A stretch of DNA of 64,000 nt from Pulveribacter suum (GCF_003013695.1 NZ_CP027792.1:2314501-2378500); one strand, 5' to 3'; shown: positions 26,545 through 37,260, counted from the stretch's first letter. The notes: generated by a model not told the origin, from the sequence alone. A program made the numbers and translations.

Positions 26545-27387
26545 ATGGCCGCGCCCCGCTGGCTGCGGCGGCTGGCGCAGGCGGTGCGCCGCACCGTCGC
26601 ACCCGTGCCCGACATCCCGGCGCAGCTGTGGCTGCAGACCCTGCGGCGCCACCCCTTCATGGCCCGGCTGCCGCTGCACGACCAGGGCAAGCTGCGCGCG
26701 CTCAGCGCGCTGTTTTTGCAGCGCAAGCAGTTCACCGGCGCCCATGGCCTGGTGGTGACCGACGCCATGGCCGTCGCCATCGCCGCCCAGGCCTGCCTGC
26801 CGCTGCTGCACTGGGGCGAGCCGCACCGGGCGCTGGCCTGGTACGACGACTTCGTGGGCATCGTGGTGCACCCGGCCGAGGCCGTGGCCCGGCGCCAGGC
26901 CACCGACGAGGCTGGCGTGGTGCACCAGTACGACGAAGTGCTGCTGGGCGAAGCCATGCAGGGCGGCCCGGTCATGCTGAGCTGGCCAGCCGTGGACGCC
27001 GCCGGCCGGCCCGCCGCGCAGGACGGCGGCCTGGCCACCAGCGTGGTCATCCACGAATTCGTGCACAAGATCGACATGCAGGGCGGCGAGGCCGACGGCT
27101 GCCCGCCCCTGCCGCCCGGCTTCATGGGCGCAGCCAGCAACCGCGCCGCGCGCGAGGCCTGGCGCGCCGCCTGGCAGCCGGCGTACGCGCACTTTCGCGA
27201 GCAGATCATCATCGCCGAGCGCTTTGGCGGCGCCCTGCCCTGGCTGGACGCCTATGGCGCCACGGCGCCGGCCGAGTTCTTTGCCGTGGCCTGCGAGGCC
27301 TGGTTCGTGCACCGCGAGCGCTTCGGGCAGGAATTTCCTGCCCTGGTGCCGGTGTTGCAGGCGTTCTTCGAGCCGCCGCAGGCCTAG
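26545..27387 (+). CDS. mtfA: MtfA-type zinc metallopeptidase
   Basis: 280 residues with the zinc-protease motif HEFVH at 169-173 (in SVVIHEFVHKIDMQ) and a downstream Glu-rich AEFFAVACEAWF helix that provides the third ligand in MtfA. E. coli MtfA binds the repressor Mlc and has aminopeptidase activity, so it affects sugar uptake; whether Mlc exists here is unknown. ATG 26545 follows lpxH by 7 bp. The stop TAG (27385-27387) overlaps the stop of the convergent DUF3014-like gene in the tetranucleotide CTAG. Confidence 0.9.
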   Translation: MAAPRWLRRLAQAVRRTVAPVPDIPAQLWLQTLRRHPFMARLPLHDQGKLRALSALFLQRKQFTGAHGLVVTDAMAVAIAAQACLPLLHWGEPHRALAWYDDFVGIVVHPAEAVARRQATDEAGVVHQYDEVLLGEAMQGGPVMLSWPAVDAAGRPAAQDGGLATSVVIHEFVHKIDMQGGEADGCPPLPPGFMGAASNRAAREAWRAAWQPAYAHFREQIIIAERFGGALPWLDAYGATAPAEFFAVACEAWFVHRERFGQEFPALVPVLQAFFEPPQA

Positions 27388-28277
27388 CGCACGCCCGTGG
27401 CCACCCGGGCGCGCAAGGCGGTCATCACCGCCTTCAGCCGCCGCGCGTTGTCCGGGCCCATGCGCAGCAGCATCTTCTGGCCGCTGCTCAGCGCCTGCAG
27501 CTTCGGGTCGGCAAATTCATAGCGCACCCAGGGGCGGGTGGAGGCCACCTCGCCCTCCACCCGGGTCAGCTGCACGGCCAGCGGCTGCGCCGCCTCGGGC
27601 GTGGCCAGCAGGTGGTCCAGCACCGCCACCAGCCGGTCGTTGAAGTAGCGGCCGGGGTAGCCCAGTTCCTCATAGGCGGACTGCAGCAGTGGATACAGCC
27701 GGGCGTAGAGCGTGACGGCGGCGTCCAGCGGCACGCTCTCTGCCAGGGCGACGAAGGCGCGGTAGCGGCCGGCGTTGTCGGCGGCGATGGTCTGCGTCTG
27801 CGCGTCGGCCGGCCCATCCACCGCAAAGCGCCCGGGCGCCGGCTGCACCGGCCACAGCCGGGCGCTGGCCTGCGGGCGCGCCAGGTTGTCCACTGTGGCC
27901 ACGGCCCGATGCACGAAGCCGTCCAGCTGCAGCCAGGCGGCCGCCTGCTGCGCGCCGAGCAGCCCTTCAAGCGCCTGGCGCACGGCGGCATCGGACTGCG
28001 CCAGCGGCGGCAACTGGGTGTCGGCCTCGCCCAGCGCATCGACCGGGTGGTGCAGCGCCGGCTCGGCGGGCGCGGAAGCGACCGGTTCAGCAGGCGCCGC
28101 CGCGGGCGCGGGGGCACCGGCCTGCGGCGCCGGCGCGGGCACCTCGGCCGGGCGCAGCCACAGCCACCAGACGGCGCCGGCCAGGGCGGCCAGCACGAGC
28201 AGCGCGGCCATCAGCCGTGCGGCGCCCGAAGGCGGGGGCGGGGCCTGCGGTGGGCCGGAACGGGCGCGTTGGGGCAT
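27384..28277 (-). CDS. DUF3014-like membrane-anchored protein
   Basis: 297 residues. A cytoplasmic basic/proline-rich start (MPQRARSGPPQAPPPP) is followed by one membrane helix (AALLVLAALAGAVWWLWL), an Ala/Pro linker, and a folded domain of about 220 residues with PVDALGEADTQLPPLAQSDAAV and LRPQASARLWPV-like segments typical of DUF3014. The function of that family is unknown; the topology places the domain in the periplasm. ATG 28277 has AAGGAG five bases upstream. It converges on mtfA, sharing the CTAG stop overlap. Confidence 0.75.
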   Translation of the reverse strand: MPQRARSGPPQAPPPPSGAARLMAALLVLAALAGAVWWLWLRPAEVPAPAPQAGAPAPAAAPAEPVASAPAEPALHHPVDALGEADTQLPPLAQSDAAVRQALEGLLGAQQAAAWLQLDGFVHRAVATVDNLARPQASARLWPVQPAPGRFAVDGPADAQTQTIAADNAGRYRAFVALAESVPLDAAVTLYARLYPLLQSAYEELGYPGRYFNDRLVAVLDHLLATPEAAQPLAVQLTRVEGEVASTRPWVRYEFADPKLQALSSGQKMLLRMGPDNARRLKAVMTALRARVATGVR

Positions 28278-28360
28278 GAAAACTCCTTGTCGATGGACCG
28301 CGGCCACACGGCGTGGCCTGCCCAGGGTGCGACCGGCGTGCGGCGCCGATGTTCCTGGCA

Positions 28361-28422
28361 CTCCTGTTTTAATAGCTTCCAGCGCTTGACCAGTAAGGCT
28401 TTGGGGCTGTTTTGGCTTGAAA
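28361..28422 (+). repeat. dispersed ATAGCTGC repeat
   Basis: Contains TTTTAATAGCTTCCAGCGCT, then TGACCAGTAAGGCTTTGGGG and TTTTGGCTTGAAA. It lies between the DUF3014-like gene and the 3' end of the hydrolase gene, just after the latter's stop. Confidence 0.8.
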
Positions 28423-28436
28423 CTGCAAAGAAGGCG

Positions 28437-29345
28437 TTAGCGCGCCCCGGCGTCCAGCGCCTGCAGCAGCGCGGCGTGGAAGGCCTCCGGCCGCTCGAAC
28501 TGCACCCAATGCCCGGCCTGCTCGATCAGCACCAGGCCACGGAAATCCGGCGTGGCCTGTTCGTAGGCGCCCTGCAGCGCGGCAATCCACTGGCGATACA
28601 GGGCGTCGGTGGCGCCGTAGATGGCGTGCACCGGGCAAGGCACCTGGGGCAGCGCCCGGGCCAGCGCATCGGTGTGCGCCAGGCGCCGGCGCGGCATGCG
28701 GTCGCGCAGCACGTTGGCCACGTGCAGGCCCAGGGCCAGGCCGCCGTCCTCGTCGATGAGGGCTGCGTCTTGCAGCATGAGGGCGGCCAGGTTGTAGCGG
28801 TGCGCCGCCAGCTGCTTGGGCGCCTCCAGGTGCCGCCAGGCCTTGAGCACGAACTGCCGCGAGGGCACCACGCCCATGGCCGGCGCGCCCACCAGCACCA
28901 GCTGGCGTGCCAAGCGCGGGTGCGCGGCCAGCAGCAGCCCGGCCGCCAGTCCGCCGAACGAAAAGCCCACCAGGTCGCACGGCTGCTGGCCAAAGAGCTG
29001 GCGCAGGCCCTGGGCCAGGGGCTCGACCACGGCGTCGGCATCGGCGCCCCGAGGCGGCAAGGCAGAGTCGCCAAAGCCGGGCAGATCGGGCGCCCAGACG
29101 GTGCGGCCGGCGTGGACCAGCGCGCCAATGCTGCGCACCCAGTGCGTCCAGCTGCCGCTGCCGCCGTGCAGCAGCACCAGGGGCAACGCATCTGCATCCG
29201 CACCGGCGCCCGTGTGCTCGCCCCAGACGTGCCAGACCAGCTCGCCGCCCCCGCAGGGCGTGATTACCCGGCGCGCCTGCTGCGCAAGGGCTGCAACGGC
29301 GGGTGGCGTGGGGAGCGTGGCTGGCGCGGGCAGCGGCGCGGTCAC
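28437..29345 (-). CDS. alpha/beta hydrolase
   Basis: 302 residues of the alpha/beta-hydrolase fold. Oxyanion region [12 protein letters not shown], nucleophile elbow GFSFGG (Ser), acid in [11 protein letters not shown] and His in [13 protein letters not shown]. The fold covers esterases, C-C bond hydrolases and lactonases; a MhpC-like role is possible but not shown. The start is GTG 29345, whose GTGA overlaps the stop of aroQ, so the gene is translationally coupled to aroQ. The frame stays open far upstream but that part is antisense to glnS and is not coding. Confidence 0.85.
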   Translation of the reverse strand: MTAPLPAPATLPTPPAVAALAQQARRVITPCGGGELVWHVWGEHTGAGADADALPLVLLHGGSGSWTHWVRSIGALVHAGRTVWAPDLPGFGDSALPPRGADADAVVEPLAQGLRQLFGQQPCDLVGFSFGGLAAGLLLAAHPRLARQLVLVGAPAMGVVPSRQFVLKAWRHLEAPKQLAAHRYNLAALMLQDAALIDEDGGLALGLHVANVLRDRMPRRRLAHTDALARALPQVPCPVHAIYGATDALYRQWIAALQGAYEQATPDFRGLVLIEQAGHWVQFERPEAFHAALLQALDAGAR

Positions 29346-29791
29346 CACTGCGCCAGGCCGTCGATGGCCAGCACATAGCCCTGCACGCCAAAGCCGCACA
29401 GCACGGCCCGGGCGGCAGCCGACAGGTACGAATGGTGGCGAAAGGGCTCGCGCGCGTGCACGTTGCTGATGTGCAGCTCCACCATCGGCACGCCCGTGCC
29501 CTTGACGGCGTCCAGCAGGGCCACGCTGGTGTGGGTGTAGGCGCCGGCGTTCAGCACCAGGCCGGCCAGACGGCCATCGGCATGCAGGCGACCGGCCTCG
29601 TGCACCCAGTCCACCAGCTGGCCCTCGTGGTTGCTCTGGCGAAACTGCAGCGCCAGGCCGTGGCGCTCGCAGGCGCTCTGGCACAGCTGCTGCACGTCGG
29701 CCAGGGTGTGGGCGCCGTAGATGTGCGGCTCGCGCGTGCCCAGCAGGTTCAGGTTCGGTCCGTTGAGGACGAAAACGGTTTTTTGGCTCAT
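29342..29791 (-). CDS. aroQ: type II 3-dehydroquinate dehydratase
   Basis: 149 residues, the normal size. It removes water from 3-dehydroquinate in the shikimate pathway. The signature [16 protein letters not shown] contains the catalytic Tyr and Arg; [30 protein letters not shown] and [18 protein letters not shown] carry the other active-site residues. ATG 29791 ([13 protein letters not shown]) is the family start. Its stop overlaps the start of the alpha/beta hydrolase. Upstream on the same strand is the PXPV-like gene, separated by a strong terminator. Confidence 0.96.
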   Translation of the reverse strand: MSQKTVFVLNGPNLNLLGTREPHIYGAHTLADVQQLCQSACERHGLALQFRQSNHEGQLVDWVHEAGRLHADGRLAGLVLNAGAYTHTSVALLDAVKGTGVPMVELHISNVHAREPFRHHSYLSAAARAVLCGFGVQGYVLAIDGLAQW

Positions 29792-29845
29792 GGGGCGGGA
29801 CAGGGGCGGCGTCGGGGGCGCCAATTATGCGGGGCCCTGCGGGCG

Positions 29846-29873
29846 AAAAAAAGCGGCCCGCCAGGGGCCGCTT
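29846..29873 (-). terminator. rho-independent terminator after the PXPV-like gene
   Basis: AAGCGGCCC (29851-29859) pairs with GGGCCGCTT (29865-29873), loop 5 nt. On the minus strand it is followed by seven T residues from the A-tract 29846-29852. It ends the PXPV-like transcript just before aroQ. Confidence 0.85.
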
Positions 29874-29890
29874 CGAGCGAATAAGGCCTG

Positions 29891-30229
29891 TCAGCGCCAG
29901 TCGCGCCGGCCGCCATGGTGGCCGTGATAGCCATGGCCGCGCCAGTACGGCCTGGGCGCCACCATGACCGGCGGCGCGTAGTACACCGGCCGCGGCGACT
30001 GGTACACGGGCGGGGGCGGAGCGTAGTACACGGGCGGCGGCGGGGCGTAGTACACCGGGGCGGGCGGCGTGTAGTACACGGGAGCGGCATTGCCTGCACC
30101 CACCACCACACCGGGCACACCCACGCCCACCGACCAGTACACGTCGCTGCGCGCGTGGGCAGCGCCCGTGCCGGCCAGCAGGGCCAGACCCAGGCCGGCG
30201 GCGGCCCACCAGGAGCGGATTGTGGTCAT
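29891..30229 (-). CDS. secreted Pro/Tyr-repeat protein (PXPV-like)
   Basis: 112 residues. A signal peptide (MTTIRSWWAAAGLGLALLAGTGAAHA) leads to a short domain and then four to five repeats of the type PVYYAPPP between residues about 50 and 90, closing with a His/Gly/Arg-rich tail (RGHGYHGHHGGRRDWR). Proteins with such repeats are common in Burkholderiales but their role is not known; an envelope location is likely. ATG 30229 has AAGGAG seven bases upstream, and a good terminator follows, so it is a single-gene unit. The DNA repeats in step with the protein repeats. Confidence 0.8.
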   Translation of the reverse strand: MTTIRSWWAAAGLGLALLAGTGAAHARSDVYWSVGVGVPGVVVGAGNAAPVYYTPPAPVYYAPPPPVYYAPPPPVYQSPRPVYYAPPVMVAPRPYWRGHGYHGHHGGRRDWR

Positions 30230-30392
30230 GACGACTCTCCTTCAATGGCGACAACGCCGCCGGGTTCAAAAAAACGAAACAGATGCTTTGCAGACATAAC
30301 GCGCCAGATGCCGCAAAGGATGGCACGAATGTCGCATTTTCTTGTTTCCGCATGTAGGGCGGTGCGTCACGGCGTGTAACCAATGTGCCGCC

Positions 30393-30398
30393 TAGAAT
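30393..30398 (+). promoter_or_regulatory. -10 element immediately upstream of glnS
   Basis: TAGAAT ends only 6 bases before the glnS ATG (30405). If used, transcription would begin at or within a base or two of the start codon, giving a leaderless mRNA. There is no Shine-Dalgarno sequence. The -35 region is poor. Confidence 0.4.
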
Positions 30399-30404
30399 TG
30401 CACC

Positions 30405-32216
<1,812 letters not shown>

Positions 32217-32334
32217 GAAGCAGGCAGGGACAACCGGCCCAGGCGCGGCACGGCGACCGGCAAGCGCCCGCTTCCTACCCGCGCTGCGGCGCGGGCGTGG
32301 CATGCTGCCTGCCACCCTACCCACTGGAGAACCC

Positions 32335-33165
32335 ATGCGCGCACTCAACGCCTGCAAAAGCCTGTCCGTCCTGTCCCTTGCCGCCCTGCTGGCCGCCTGC
32401 GCCGGCGCGCCGCAGGCCAGCCAGCCCGCGTCGCCCTCGGTGCCGGGCACTGTCATCACCCCATCGTCCAGCGCCATGCCGCAACTGACTGCCTACCACT
32501 GGGAGCTGGTCGCCATGAGCGACCACCAAGGTCGCAGCGACACCCGCTGGCGCCAGGCCAGCCAGCGCGCTCCGCGCCTGCAGTTCGACAACGGCCGCGT
32601 GTCGCTGCACAACCTGTGCAACGTGGTCAGCAGCAGCTACCAGCTGCGCGGCAGCACGCTGGAGCTGATGCAGGGCGTGTCCACCCGCCGCGCCTGCGCC
32701 GAGCCGGCCTTGAACGAGCTGGAGCAGCGCATGACAGCAGCCCTGTCGGGCGCGATGAGCTACGAGGTGCGCAACAACGCCGGCGGCCCGCCGCTGCTGG
32801 TGCTGCACTTCAACGACGCCAGCCGCTGGGAGCTGAAGGGCACCCCCACGCCGCAGACGCAGTACGGCAGCGCCGGCGAGCGCGTCTTCCTGGAAGTTGC
32901 GCCCCACCGCGTGCCCTGCAACAACGGCGTCGCCGCCAATGCCCAGTGCCTGCGCGTGCGCGAAATCCGCTTTGCCGACAACGGCGTGCGCCAGAGCACC
33001 GGCGAATGGCAGCCGCTGTACGCCGAGATCGATGGCTACCAGCATGAGCCGGGCGTGCGCAACGTCCTGCGCCTGAACCGCTTCAAGCGCGCCCAGGCGC
33101 CGGCCGACGCGTCCACCTGGGCCTATGTGCTGGACATGGTGGTGGAGACCGAGCGGGTGCGCTGA
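32335..33165 (+). CDS. META/DUF4377-type lipoprotein
   Basis: 276 residues. A lipoprotein signal peptide ends in the lipobox LAAC (MRALNACKSLSVLSLAALLAAC). The first half (TAYHWELVAMSDHQGR, RLQFDNGRVSLHNLCNVVSSSYQL) resembles the META/HslJ domain, whose members are linked to heat shock and novobiocin resistance. The second half (YGSAGERVFLEVAPHRVPCNN, GEWQPLYAEIDGYQHEPGVRNVLRLNRF) resembles DUF4377. Such fusions are found as outer-membrane or periplasmic lipoproteins of unknown role. ATG 32335 was chosen because it begins the signal peptide and has GGAGA upstream; the longer frame from 32302 is less likely. Confidence 0.8.
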   Translation: MRALNACKSLSVLSLAALLAACAGAPQASQPASPSVPGTVITPSSSAMPQLTAYHWELVAMSDHQGRSDTRWRQASQRAPRLQFDNGRVSLHNLCNVVSSSYQLRGSTLELMQGVSTRRACAEPALNELEQRMTAALSGAMSYEVRNNAGGPPLLVLHFNDASRWELKGTPTPQTQYGSAGERVFLEVAPHRVPCNNGVAANAQCLRVREIRFADNGVRQSTGEWQPLYAEIDGYQHEPGVRNVLRLNRFKRAQAPADASTWAYVLDMVVETERVR

Positions 33166-33195
33166 CCCTCCTTGAAACGCCCCTGCAGACGACAA

Positions 33196-33231
33196 ACGGG
33201 CGCTGAAGCCAAAAGCGGCTCCAGCGCCCGT
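33196..33231. terminator. bidirectional hairpin between convergent genes
   Basis: ACGGGCGCTG (33196-33205) pairs perfectly with CAGCGCCCGT (33222-33231), with a smaller inner pairing AGCC/GGCT. It sits between the lipoprotein gene and aspA, which converge. Neither side has a long T-tract, so efficiency is uncertain. Confidence 0.5.
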
Positions 33232-33233
33232 CT

Positions 33234-33264
33234 GTCAAGCGTCAGCAGCTATTAATTTAATAGC
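33234..33264 (-). repeat. short ATAGCTGC repeat copy
   Basis: The plus strand reads CAAGCGTCAGCAGCTATTAA; the reverse complement contains AATAGCTGCTGACGCTTG, the family core. It also carries a perfect AT-rich palindrome, GCTATTAA and TTAATAGC around one T (33248-33264). It ends 4 bases before the aspA stop codon. Confidence 0.65.
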
Positions 33265-33267
33265 GCA

Positions 33268-34671
33268 TCAGGCTTGTGCTGCCAGCGTGCCGGCCTGGGT
33301 CAGGCGCTCGGCCACCAGCAGCTTTTGCATGTCGGCGCGGCTCATGATGCCCAGGTCCTCGGCCACGTCGGCAATCGGCTTGCCCGTGGCGATGGCCGCC
33401 TTGGCGATGGAGGCGGCCTTCTCGTAGCCGATCAAGGGGTTCAGCGCCGTCACCAGGGTCACCGAGGCGGCAATGCGCTCGCCCAGCAGGTCGTGGTTGG
33501 CGACGATGCCCTCCACGCAGTGCACCTGCAGCGTGTGGCAGGCCTGGGCCAGGTGGCGCAGGCTCTTGTGCAGCGCCCAGGCGATCAGTGGCTCGAAGGC
33601 GTTGAGCTGCAGCTGCCCCGCCTCGGAGGCCATGGTGATGGCCACGTCGTTGCCGATGACCTCGAAGCACACCTGGTTCATCACCTCCGGGATGACCGGG
33701 TTGACCTTGCCCGGCATGATGGACGAGCCGGCCTGGCGCGCGGGCAGCTTGATGTCGCACACGCCGGCTTGCGGGCCCGATGACAGCAGGCGCAGGTCGT
33801 TGCTGATCTTGGACAGCTTGGTGGCAATACGCTTTAGAACGCCAGAGATGTCAACAAAAGCGCCCGTATCGGAGGTGGCGGCGATCAGGTTGCCGGCGGC
33901 CTTCACCGGCACGCCCGACAGCTCGGCCAGCTTGGGCGTGACCACGTCCACGTAGCCCACCGGGGCGTTGATGCCCGTGCCGATGGCCGTGCCGCCCATG
34001 TTGATCTCGCACATCAGGAAGGCCGAGTCGCGCAGGCGGCGCTCATCGTCGGCGATCATGGAAGCAAAAGCGGCAAATTCCTGGCCCAGCGTCATGGGCA
34101 CGGCGTCCTGCAGCTGGGTGCGGCCGATCTTCAGGATGGGGCCGAACTCCGCGGCCTTGGCCTCGAAGGCACCGCGCAGGCAGGCCAGCGACTGCAGCAG
34201 CGACTGGATGCCGAAATAGGCCGCGATCTTGACGGCGGTCGGGTAGGCGTCGTTGGTGCTTTGCGATGCGTTGACGTGGTCGTTCGGGTGGACCACGTCG
34301 TAGCGGCCCTTGGGCAATCCCAGGTGCTCCAGCGCACGGTTGGCGATCACCTCATTGGCGTTCATGTTGGTGGAGGTGCCAGCGCCCCCCTGGATCACGT
34401 CGGTGACGAACTGCTCGTGCAGCTGGCCGGCGATCAGGTCGTCGCAGGCCTGGGAGATGGCCTGGGCCTGGGTCGCCTGGATCACGCCCAGCTGCAGGTT
34501 GGCGTGGGCAGCGGCTTTCTTCACAAAGGCAAAAGCCCGCACCAGCTCGGGCATCTGCGCCACGGTGTGGCCGGTGATGGGAAAGTTCTCCACGGCGCGG
34601 GCCGTGTGCACGCCCCAGTAGGCGTCGGGAGGGATGGTCTTGATGCCGATGAAGTCTTGTTCTTGACGCAT
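33268..34671 (-). CDS. aspA: aspartate ammonia-lyase (aspartase)
   Basis: 467 residues of the fumarase/aspartase superfamily. It interconverts aspartate with fumarate and ammonia. The signature GSSIMPGKVNP lies near 315-325. Aspartase rather than fumarase is favoured by EVMNQVCFEVIGND, TMASEAGQLQLNAFEP and the C-terminal LNPLIGYEKAASIAKAAIATGK, and by the N-terminal EQDFIGIKTIPPDAYWGVHTARAVENF. ATG 34671 is the family start; the frame extends upstream without support. The 303-bp divergent region to the M23 peptidase holds its promoter, though no clear -35/-10 pair is seen. Confidence 0.93.
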   Translation of the reverse strand: MRQEQDFIGIKTIPPDAYWGVHTARAVENFPITGHTVAQMPELVRAFAFVKKAAAHANLQLGVIQATQAQAISQACDDLIAGQLHEQFVTDVIQGGAGTSTNMNANEVIANRALEHLGLPKGRYDVVHPNDHVNASQSTNDAYPTAVKIAAYFGIQSLLQSLACLRGAFEAKAAEFGPILKIGRTQLQDAVPMTLGQEFAAFASMIADDERRLRDSAFLMCEINMGGTAIGTGINAPVGYVDVVTPKLAELSGVPVKAAGNLIAATSDTGAFVDISGVLKRIATKLSKISNDLRLLSSGPQAGVCDIKLPARQAGSSIMPGKVNPVIPEVMNQVCFEVIGNDVAITMASEAGQLQLNAFEPLIAWALHKSLRHLAQACHTLQVHCVEGIVANHDLLGERIAASVTLVTALNPLIGYEKAASIAKAAIATGKPIADVAEDLGIMSRADMQKLLVAERLTQAGTLAAQA

Positions 34672-34975
34672 GGTCGGGTGGGATGAAGAAACGATGTTGG
34701 AAAAAGGGCGAAATGAGAGCGGCCCCGCCCGTGTGGAGGTGGCAGGGCCAGCGCTGCACTGCGAGCCGGGCGCTTCTTGGGCAGCACGGGGCGCGGGCAG
34801 CTGCGGCGGGGTGCTGCGGTGTGCGCAGGCCGCATGAGCCGATGCCCTGGCAGGCCGGACGTGCCGGATCTGGCACGCCGCCGCGCAGGGCATGGGCGGC
34901 GATTATGACCCAATGCGTCCGGCGCGCATGAGAAGCTTACTTTCGCGCATAACCCTCCCTCTACACTCGGCATCC
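34672..34975. other. divergent intergenic region between aspA and the M23 peptidase
   Basis: About 300 bp with no credible gene. A -10-like TACACT (34962-34967) lies 8 bases before the M23 start, again suggesting a very short or absent leader. The aspA side has a pyrimidine-rich stretch but no clear promoter boxes. Small open frames in this interval lack ribosome-binding sites and coding character. Confidence 0.5.
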
Positions 34976-35827
34976 ATGCCTGACCTGCCTTTCCCCGCCC
35001 CCACGCGCCGCGCCCTGTTGCAGGCTCTGGGCCTGCCGCCGCTGCTTGCCGCCTGCCCTGCCGGGGCGGCCCCGCCCGCCGACCCCTGGCCCCAGGACTT
35101 GCGCGTGCCCGGGGGCGTAGCGCGGCTGTCGCTGGGCCCCGCGCCCGAGCGGCCCGCCGCACACATGCCCGATGGCGTGCCCGTGCTGGTGCTGGGCGAC
35201 GTCATCGAATGGACGGCCCTGGTCGGCATTGCCCTGGCGGCGCCGCCCGGCGCGGCGCACATCGCCACTGGCGCCGATCGCGTGCCCTACCGCGTGGCGC
35301 CCAAGAAATACAGCGAGCAGCGCCTGACCGTGGCGCCGCGCACGGTGGACCTGTCGCCCGAGGACAGCGCCCGCCACGAACGCGAGCGCGCCCACCAGCA
35401 GCAGGTGATGGCCACCTTCTCCACCCCACTGCCCCAGGGGCCGGACCTGCGCATGCGCGCGCCCGTGCCCGGGCGGCGCAGCAGCAGCTTCGGGTTGCGG
35501 CGCGTGTTCAACGGCCAGCCGCGCAATCCGCACGGCGGCATGGACATCGCCGCACCCACGGGCACGCCTGTCGTAGCCCCGCTGGCCGGCCGGGTGATCG
35601 ACGTGGGCGACTATTTCTTCAACGGCGGCACCGTCTGGCTGGACCATGGCGGCGGCCTGCTGACGCTGTACTGCCACCTGAGCCGCGTGGACTGCCAGGT
35701 GGGCGACTCGCTGCGCGCGGGCGAGTCGTTCTGCCAGGTGGGTGCCACCGGCCGCGTGACCGGCCCGCACCTGCACTGGGGCGTGATGCTGAACCGCACC
35801 ATGGTCGATCCGGCCCTGTTCCTGTGA
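34976..35827 (+). CDS. M23 family metallopeptidase, exported
   Basis: 283 residues. The N-terminus [18 protein letters not shown] has a twin-arginine pair and a possible lipobox, so it is exported and perhaps lipidated. The LytM/M23 domain covers about 165-280: [22 protein letters not shown] with the first His/Asp zinc ligands, then LYCHLSRV and [11 protein letters not shown] with HxH. All catalytic residues are present, so it should cleave peptidoglycan cross-links or stem peptides. ATG 34976 starts the signal peptide. The stop overlaps the start of rluE in GTGA, so the two are coupled. Confidence 0.88.
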   Translation: MPDLPFPAPTRRALLQALGLPPLLAACPAGAAPPADPWPQDLRVPGGVARLSLGPAPERPAAHMPDGVPVLVLGDVIEWTALVGIALAAPPGAAHIATGADRVPYRVAPKKYSEQRLTVAPRTVDLSPEDSARHERERAHQQQVMATFSTPLPQGPDLRMRAPVPGRRSSSFGLRRVFNGQPRNPHGGMDIAAPTGTPVVAPLAGRVIDVGDYFFNGGTVWLDHGGGLLTLYCHLSRVDCQVGDSLRAGESFCQVGATGRVTGPHLHWGVMLNRTMVDPALFL

Positions 35828-36384
35828 GCCGGCTGATCCGCTTCAACAAGCCCTACGGCGTGCTGAGCCAGTTCACCCCCGAGGGGCGCTGGCGCGGCCT
35901 CAAGGGCCTGATCGACGTGCCCGGCGTGCGCGCCGCCGGCCGGCTGGACGCCGACAGCGAAGGCCTGCTGCTCCTGACCGACGACGGCGCGCTGCAGGCG
36001 CGCATCAGCGACCCGCGCCACAAGATGGAGAAAACCTACTGGGTGCAGGTCGAGGGCCTGCCGGGCGAGGAGGCGCTGCAGCGCCTGCGCACCGGCGTGC
36101 AGCTGAACGACGGCCCTACCCTGCCCGCCGGCGCGCGCCGGCTGGACGCGGCGCCCGCGCTGTGGCCGCGCGACCCGCCCATCCGCGTGCGCCAGCACAT
36201 TCCCGACTGCTGGATCGAGTTGGTCATCCGCGAGGGCCGCAACCGCCAGGTGCGCCGCATGACGGCCGCCGTGGGCCACCCCACGCTGCGCCTGGTGCGC
36301 GCGGCCACTGGCCCCTACACGCTGCAGGGCCTGGCGCCGGGCGCGTGGGACGACGTGGCGCCACCCCCGGGTTATCAAAAATGA
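35824..36384 (+). CDS. rluE: 23S rRNA pseudouridine synthase, RluE type
   Basis: 186 residues of the RsuA/RluE family. Catalytic Asp is in [19 protein letters not shown], preceded by [18 protein letters not shown], the family start, and followed by KTYWVQVEG and [11 protein letters not shown]. By similarity to RluE it modifies U2457 of 23S rRNA. There is no S4 domain. GTG 35824 overlaps the preceding stop codon, and no other start gives the conserved N-terminus. The last codons and the stop TGA (36382-36384) fall in a copy of the dispersed repeat, which adds GYQK to the end. Confidence 0.9.
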   Translation: MSRLIRFNKPYGVLSQFTPEGRWRGLKGLIDVPGVRAAGRLDADSEGLLLLTDDGALQARISDPRHKMEKTYWVQVEGLPGEEALQRLRTGVQLNDGPTLPAGARRLDAAPALWPRDPPIRVRQHIPDCWIELVIREGRNRQVRRMTAAVGHPTLRLVRAATGPYTLQGLAPGAWDDVAPPPGYQK

Positions 36385-36434
36385 TAGCTGCTCGCGCTTG
36401 ACCAGCAAGCGCCAGAGCCATTTTTCTTATGAAA
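36371..36434 (+). repeat. dispersed ATAGCTGC repeat at the rluE stop
   Basis: Contains TCAAAAATGATAGCTGCTCG, then the perfect hairpin GCGCTTG-ACCAG-CAAGCGC (36394-36412), then CCAGAGCCATTTTTC. This is one of the cleanest copies and looks like a stem-loop followed by a T-tract. It provides the rluE stop codon. Confidence 0.88.
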
Positions 36435-36457
36435 CCTGGGGCGGCGCTGCGCCGCGG

Positions 36458-36655
36458 TCAGCGCGGCTTGCGCATCGGGCAGGTGTTCATGCCCAGCAGG
36501 GCATAGGCCGGGCAAAAGCGCACCAGCCCGGTCAGCAGCGGCACCACGCCCAGCCAGCCCCACCAGCCCACGGTGCCCGTGGCCGCCAGCGCGATCAAGA
36601 CCAGTCCCACCACAACGCGCAGGATGCGGTCGATGCCGCCCACGTTGAATTTCAT
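36458..36655 (-). CDS. small DUF2892 membrane protein
   Basis: 65 residues: KFNVGGIDRILRVVVGLVLIALAA and WWGWLGVVPLLTGLVRFCPAYALLGMNTC, the DUF2892 (YgaP-like) pattern of two membrane helices with a conserved Cys pair (FCPAY, NTCP). Such domains occur with rhodaneses in sulfur metabolism. ATG 36655 has an AGGGAAA sequence upstream. It is the last gene of the ArsR-rhodanese cluster, 38 bp after the rhodanese gene. Confidence 0.85.
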   Translation of the reverse strand: MKFNVGGIDRILRVVVGLVLIALAATGTVGWWGWLGVVPLLTGLVRFCPAYALLGMNTCPMRKPR

Positions 36656-36693
36656 GATGCTTTCCCTCGGTTGATTGCTGAAAACAGGCCCGT

Positions 36694-37236
36694 TCAGGCC
36701 GCTGCTGCCCTGCGGTTCCAGGGCATCTTCACCAGCAGGCGCGCCATGCCGCAAAAGCCGGACACGCCCGCAAACACGAGCCCGCAGCCGACGAAACCCG
36801 GCAACAGCAAAAACCACGGCGACACGCCCAAGCCCAGCGCCGTGCCCAGCGCCACCAGCGCGCCGGCGGCAATCTGCACCTGGCGCTGCAGCTCCAGCGG
36901 CTGCGAGGCGTCGCGCACCACCGGCAGGCCGGCGCGCTTCCAGCCGTCCAGCCCGCCTTCGAGCACGTAGGCCTGGCCATTGGCGCAGTCGGCCAGCGCC
37001 TGCGCGTGCGCGGCCGTGCGCTGCCCGGAGCGGCAGTGAAAGATCACCGCCTGCGCGCCGGCCAGCGGCGCGGCGCCGGCTTGCGCCTGGGCGCGCAGCT
37101 GCGCCAGGGGCAGGCTGCGGGCGCCGGCGATGCGCTCGCGCGCGTGTTCGTCGCTCGCGCGCACATCGATGAGCAGGGCGCCGCCCGCGTCGATCAGGCG
37201 GCGGGCGGCGATGGCGTCCAGGGTCTGCAAGGTCAT
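36694..37236 (-). CDS. rhodanese-DUF2892 fusion (YgaP-like)
   Basis: 180 residues. Residues 1-105 form a rhodanese domain with active-site Cys68 in FHCRSGQRT; the loop binds a persulfide. Residues about 110-180 are a DUF2892 domain with two membrane helices (VQIAAGALVALGTALGLGV, WFLLLPGFVGCGLVFAGVSGFCGMA). This is the architecture of E. coli YgaP, a membrane sulfurtransferase. ATG 37236 lies 24 bp after the ArsR gene, in one operon with it. A role in sulfide or persulfide handling is inferred from the domain and the regulator. Confidence 0.9.
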   Translation of the reverse strand: MTLQTLDAIAARRLIDAGGALLIDVRASDEHARERIAGARSLPLAQLRAQAQAGAAPLAGAQAVIFHCRSGQRTAAHAQALADCANGQAYVLEGGLDGWKRAGLPVVRDASQPLELQRQVQIAAGALVALGTALGLGVSPWFLLLPGFVGCGLVFAGVSGFCGMARLLVKMPWNRRAAAA

Positions 37237-37260
37237 GGCAAGGGGGCTTTCAATTCAGGG

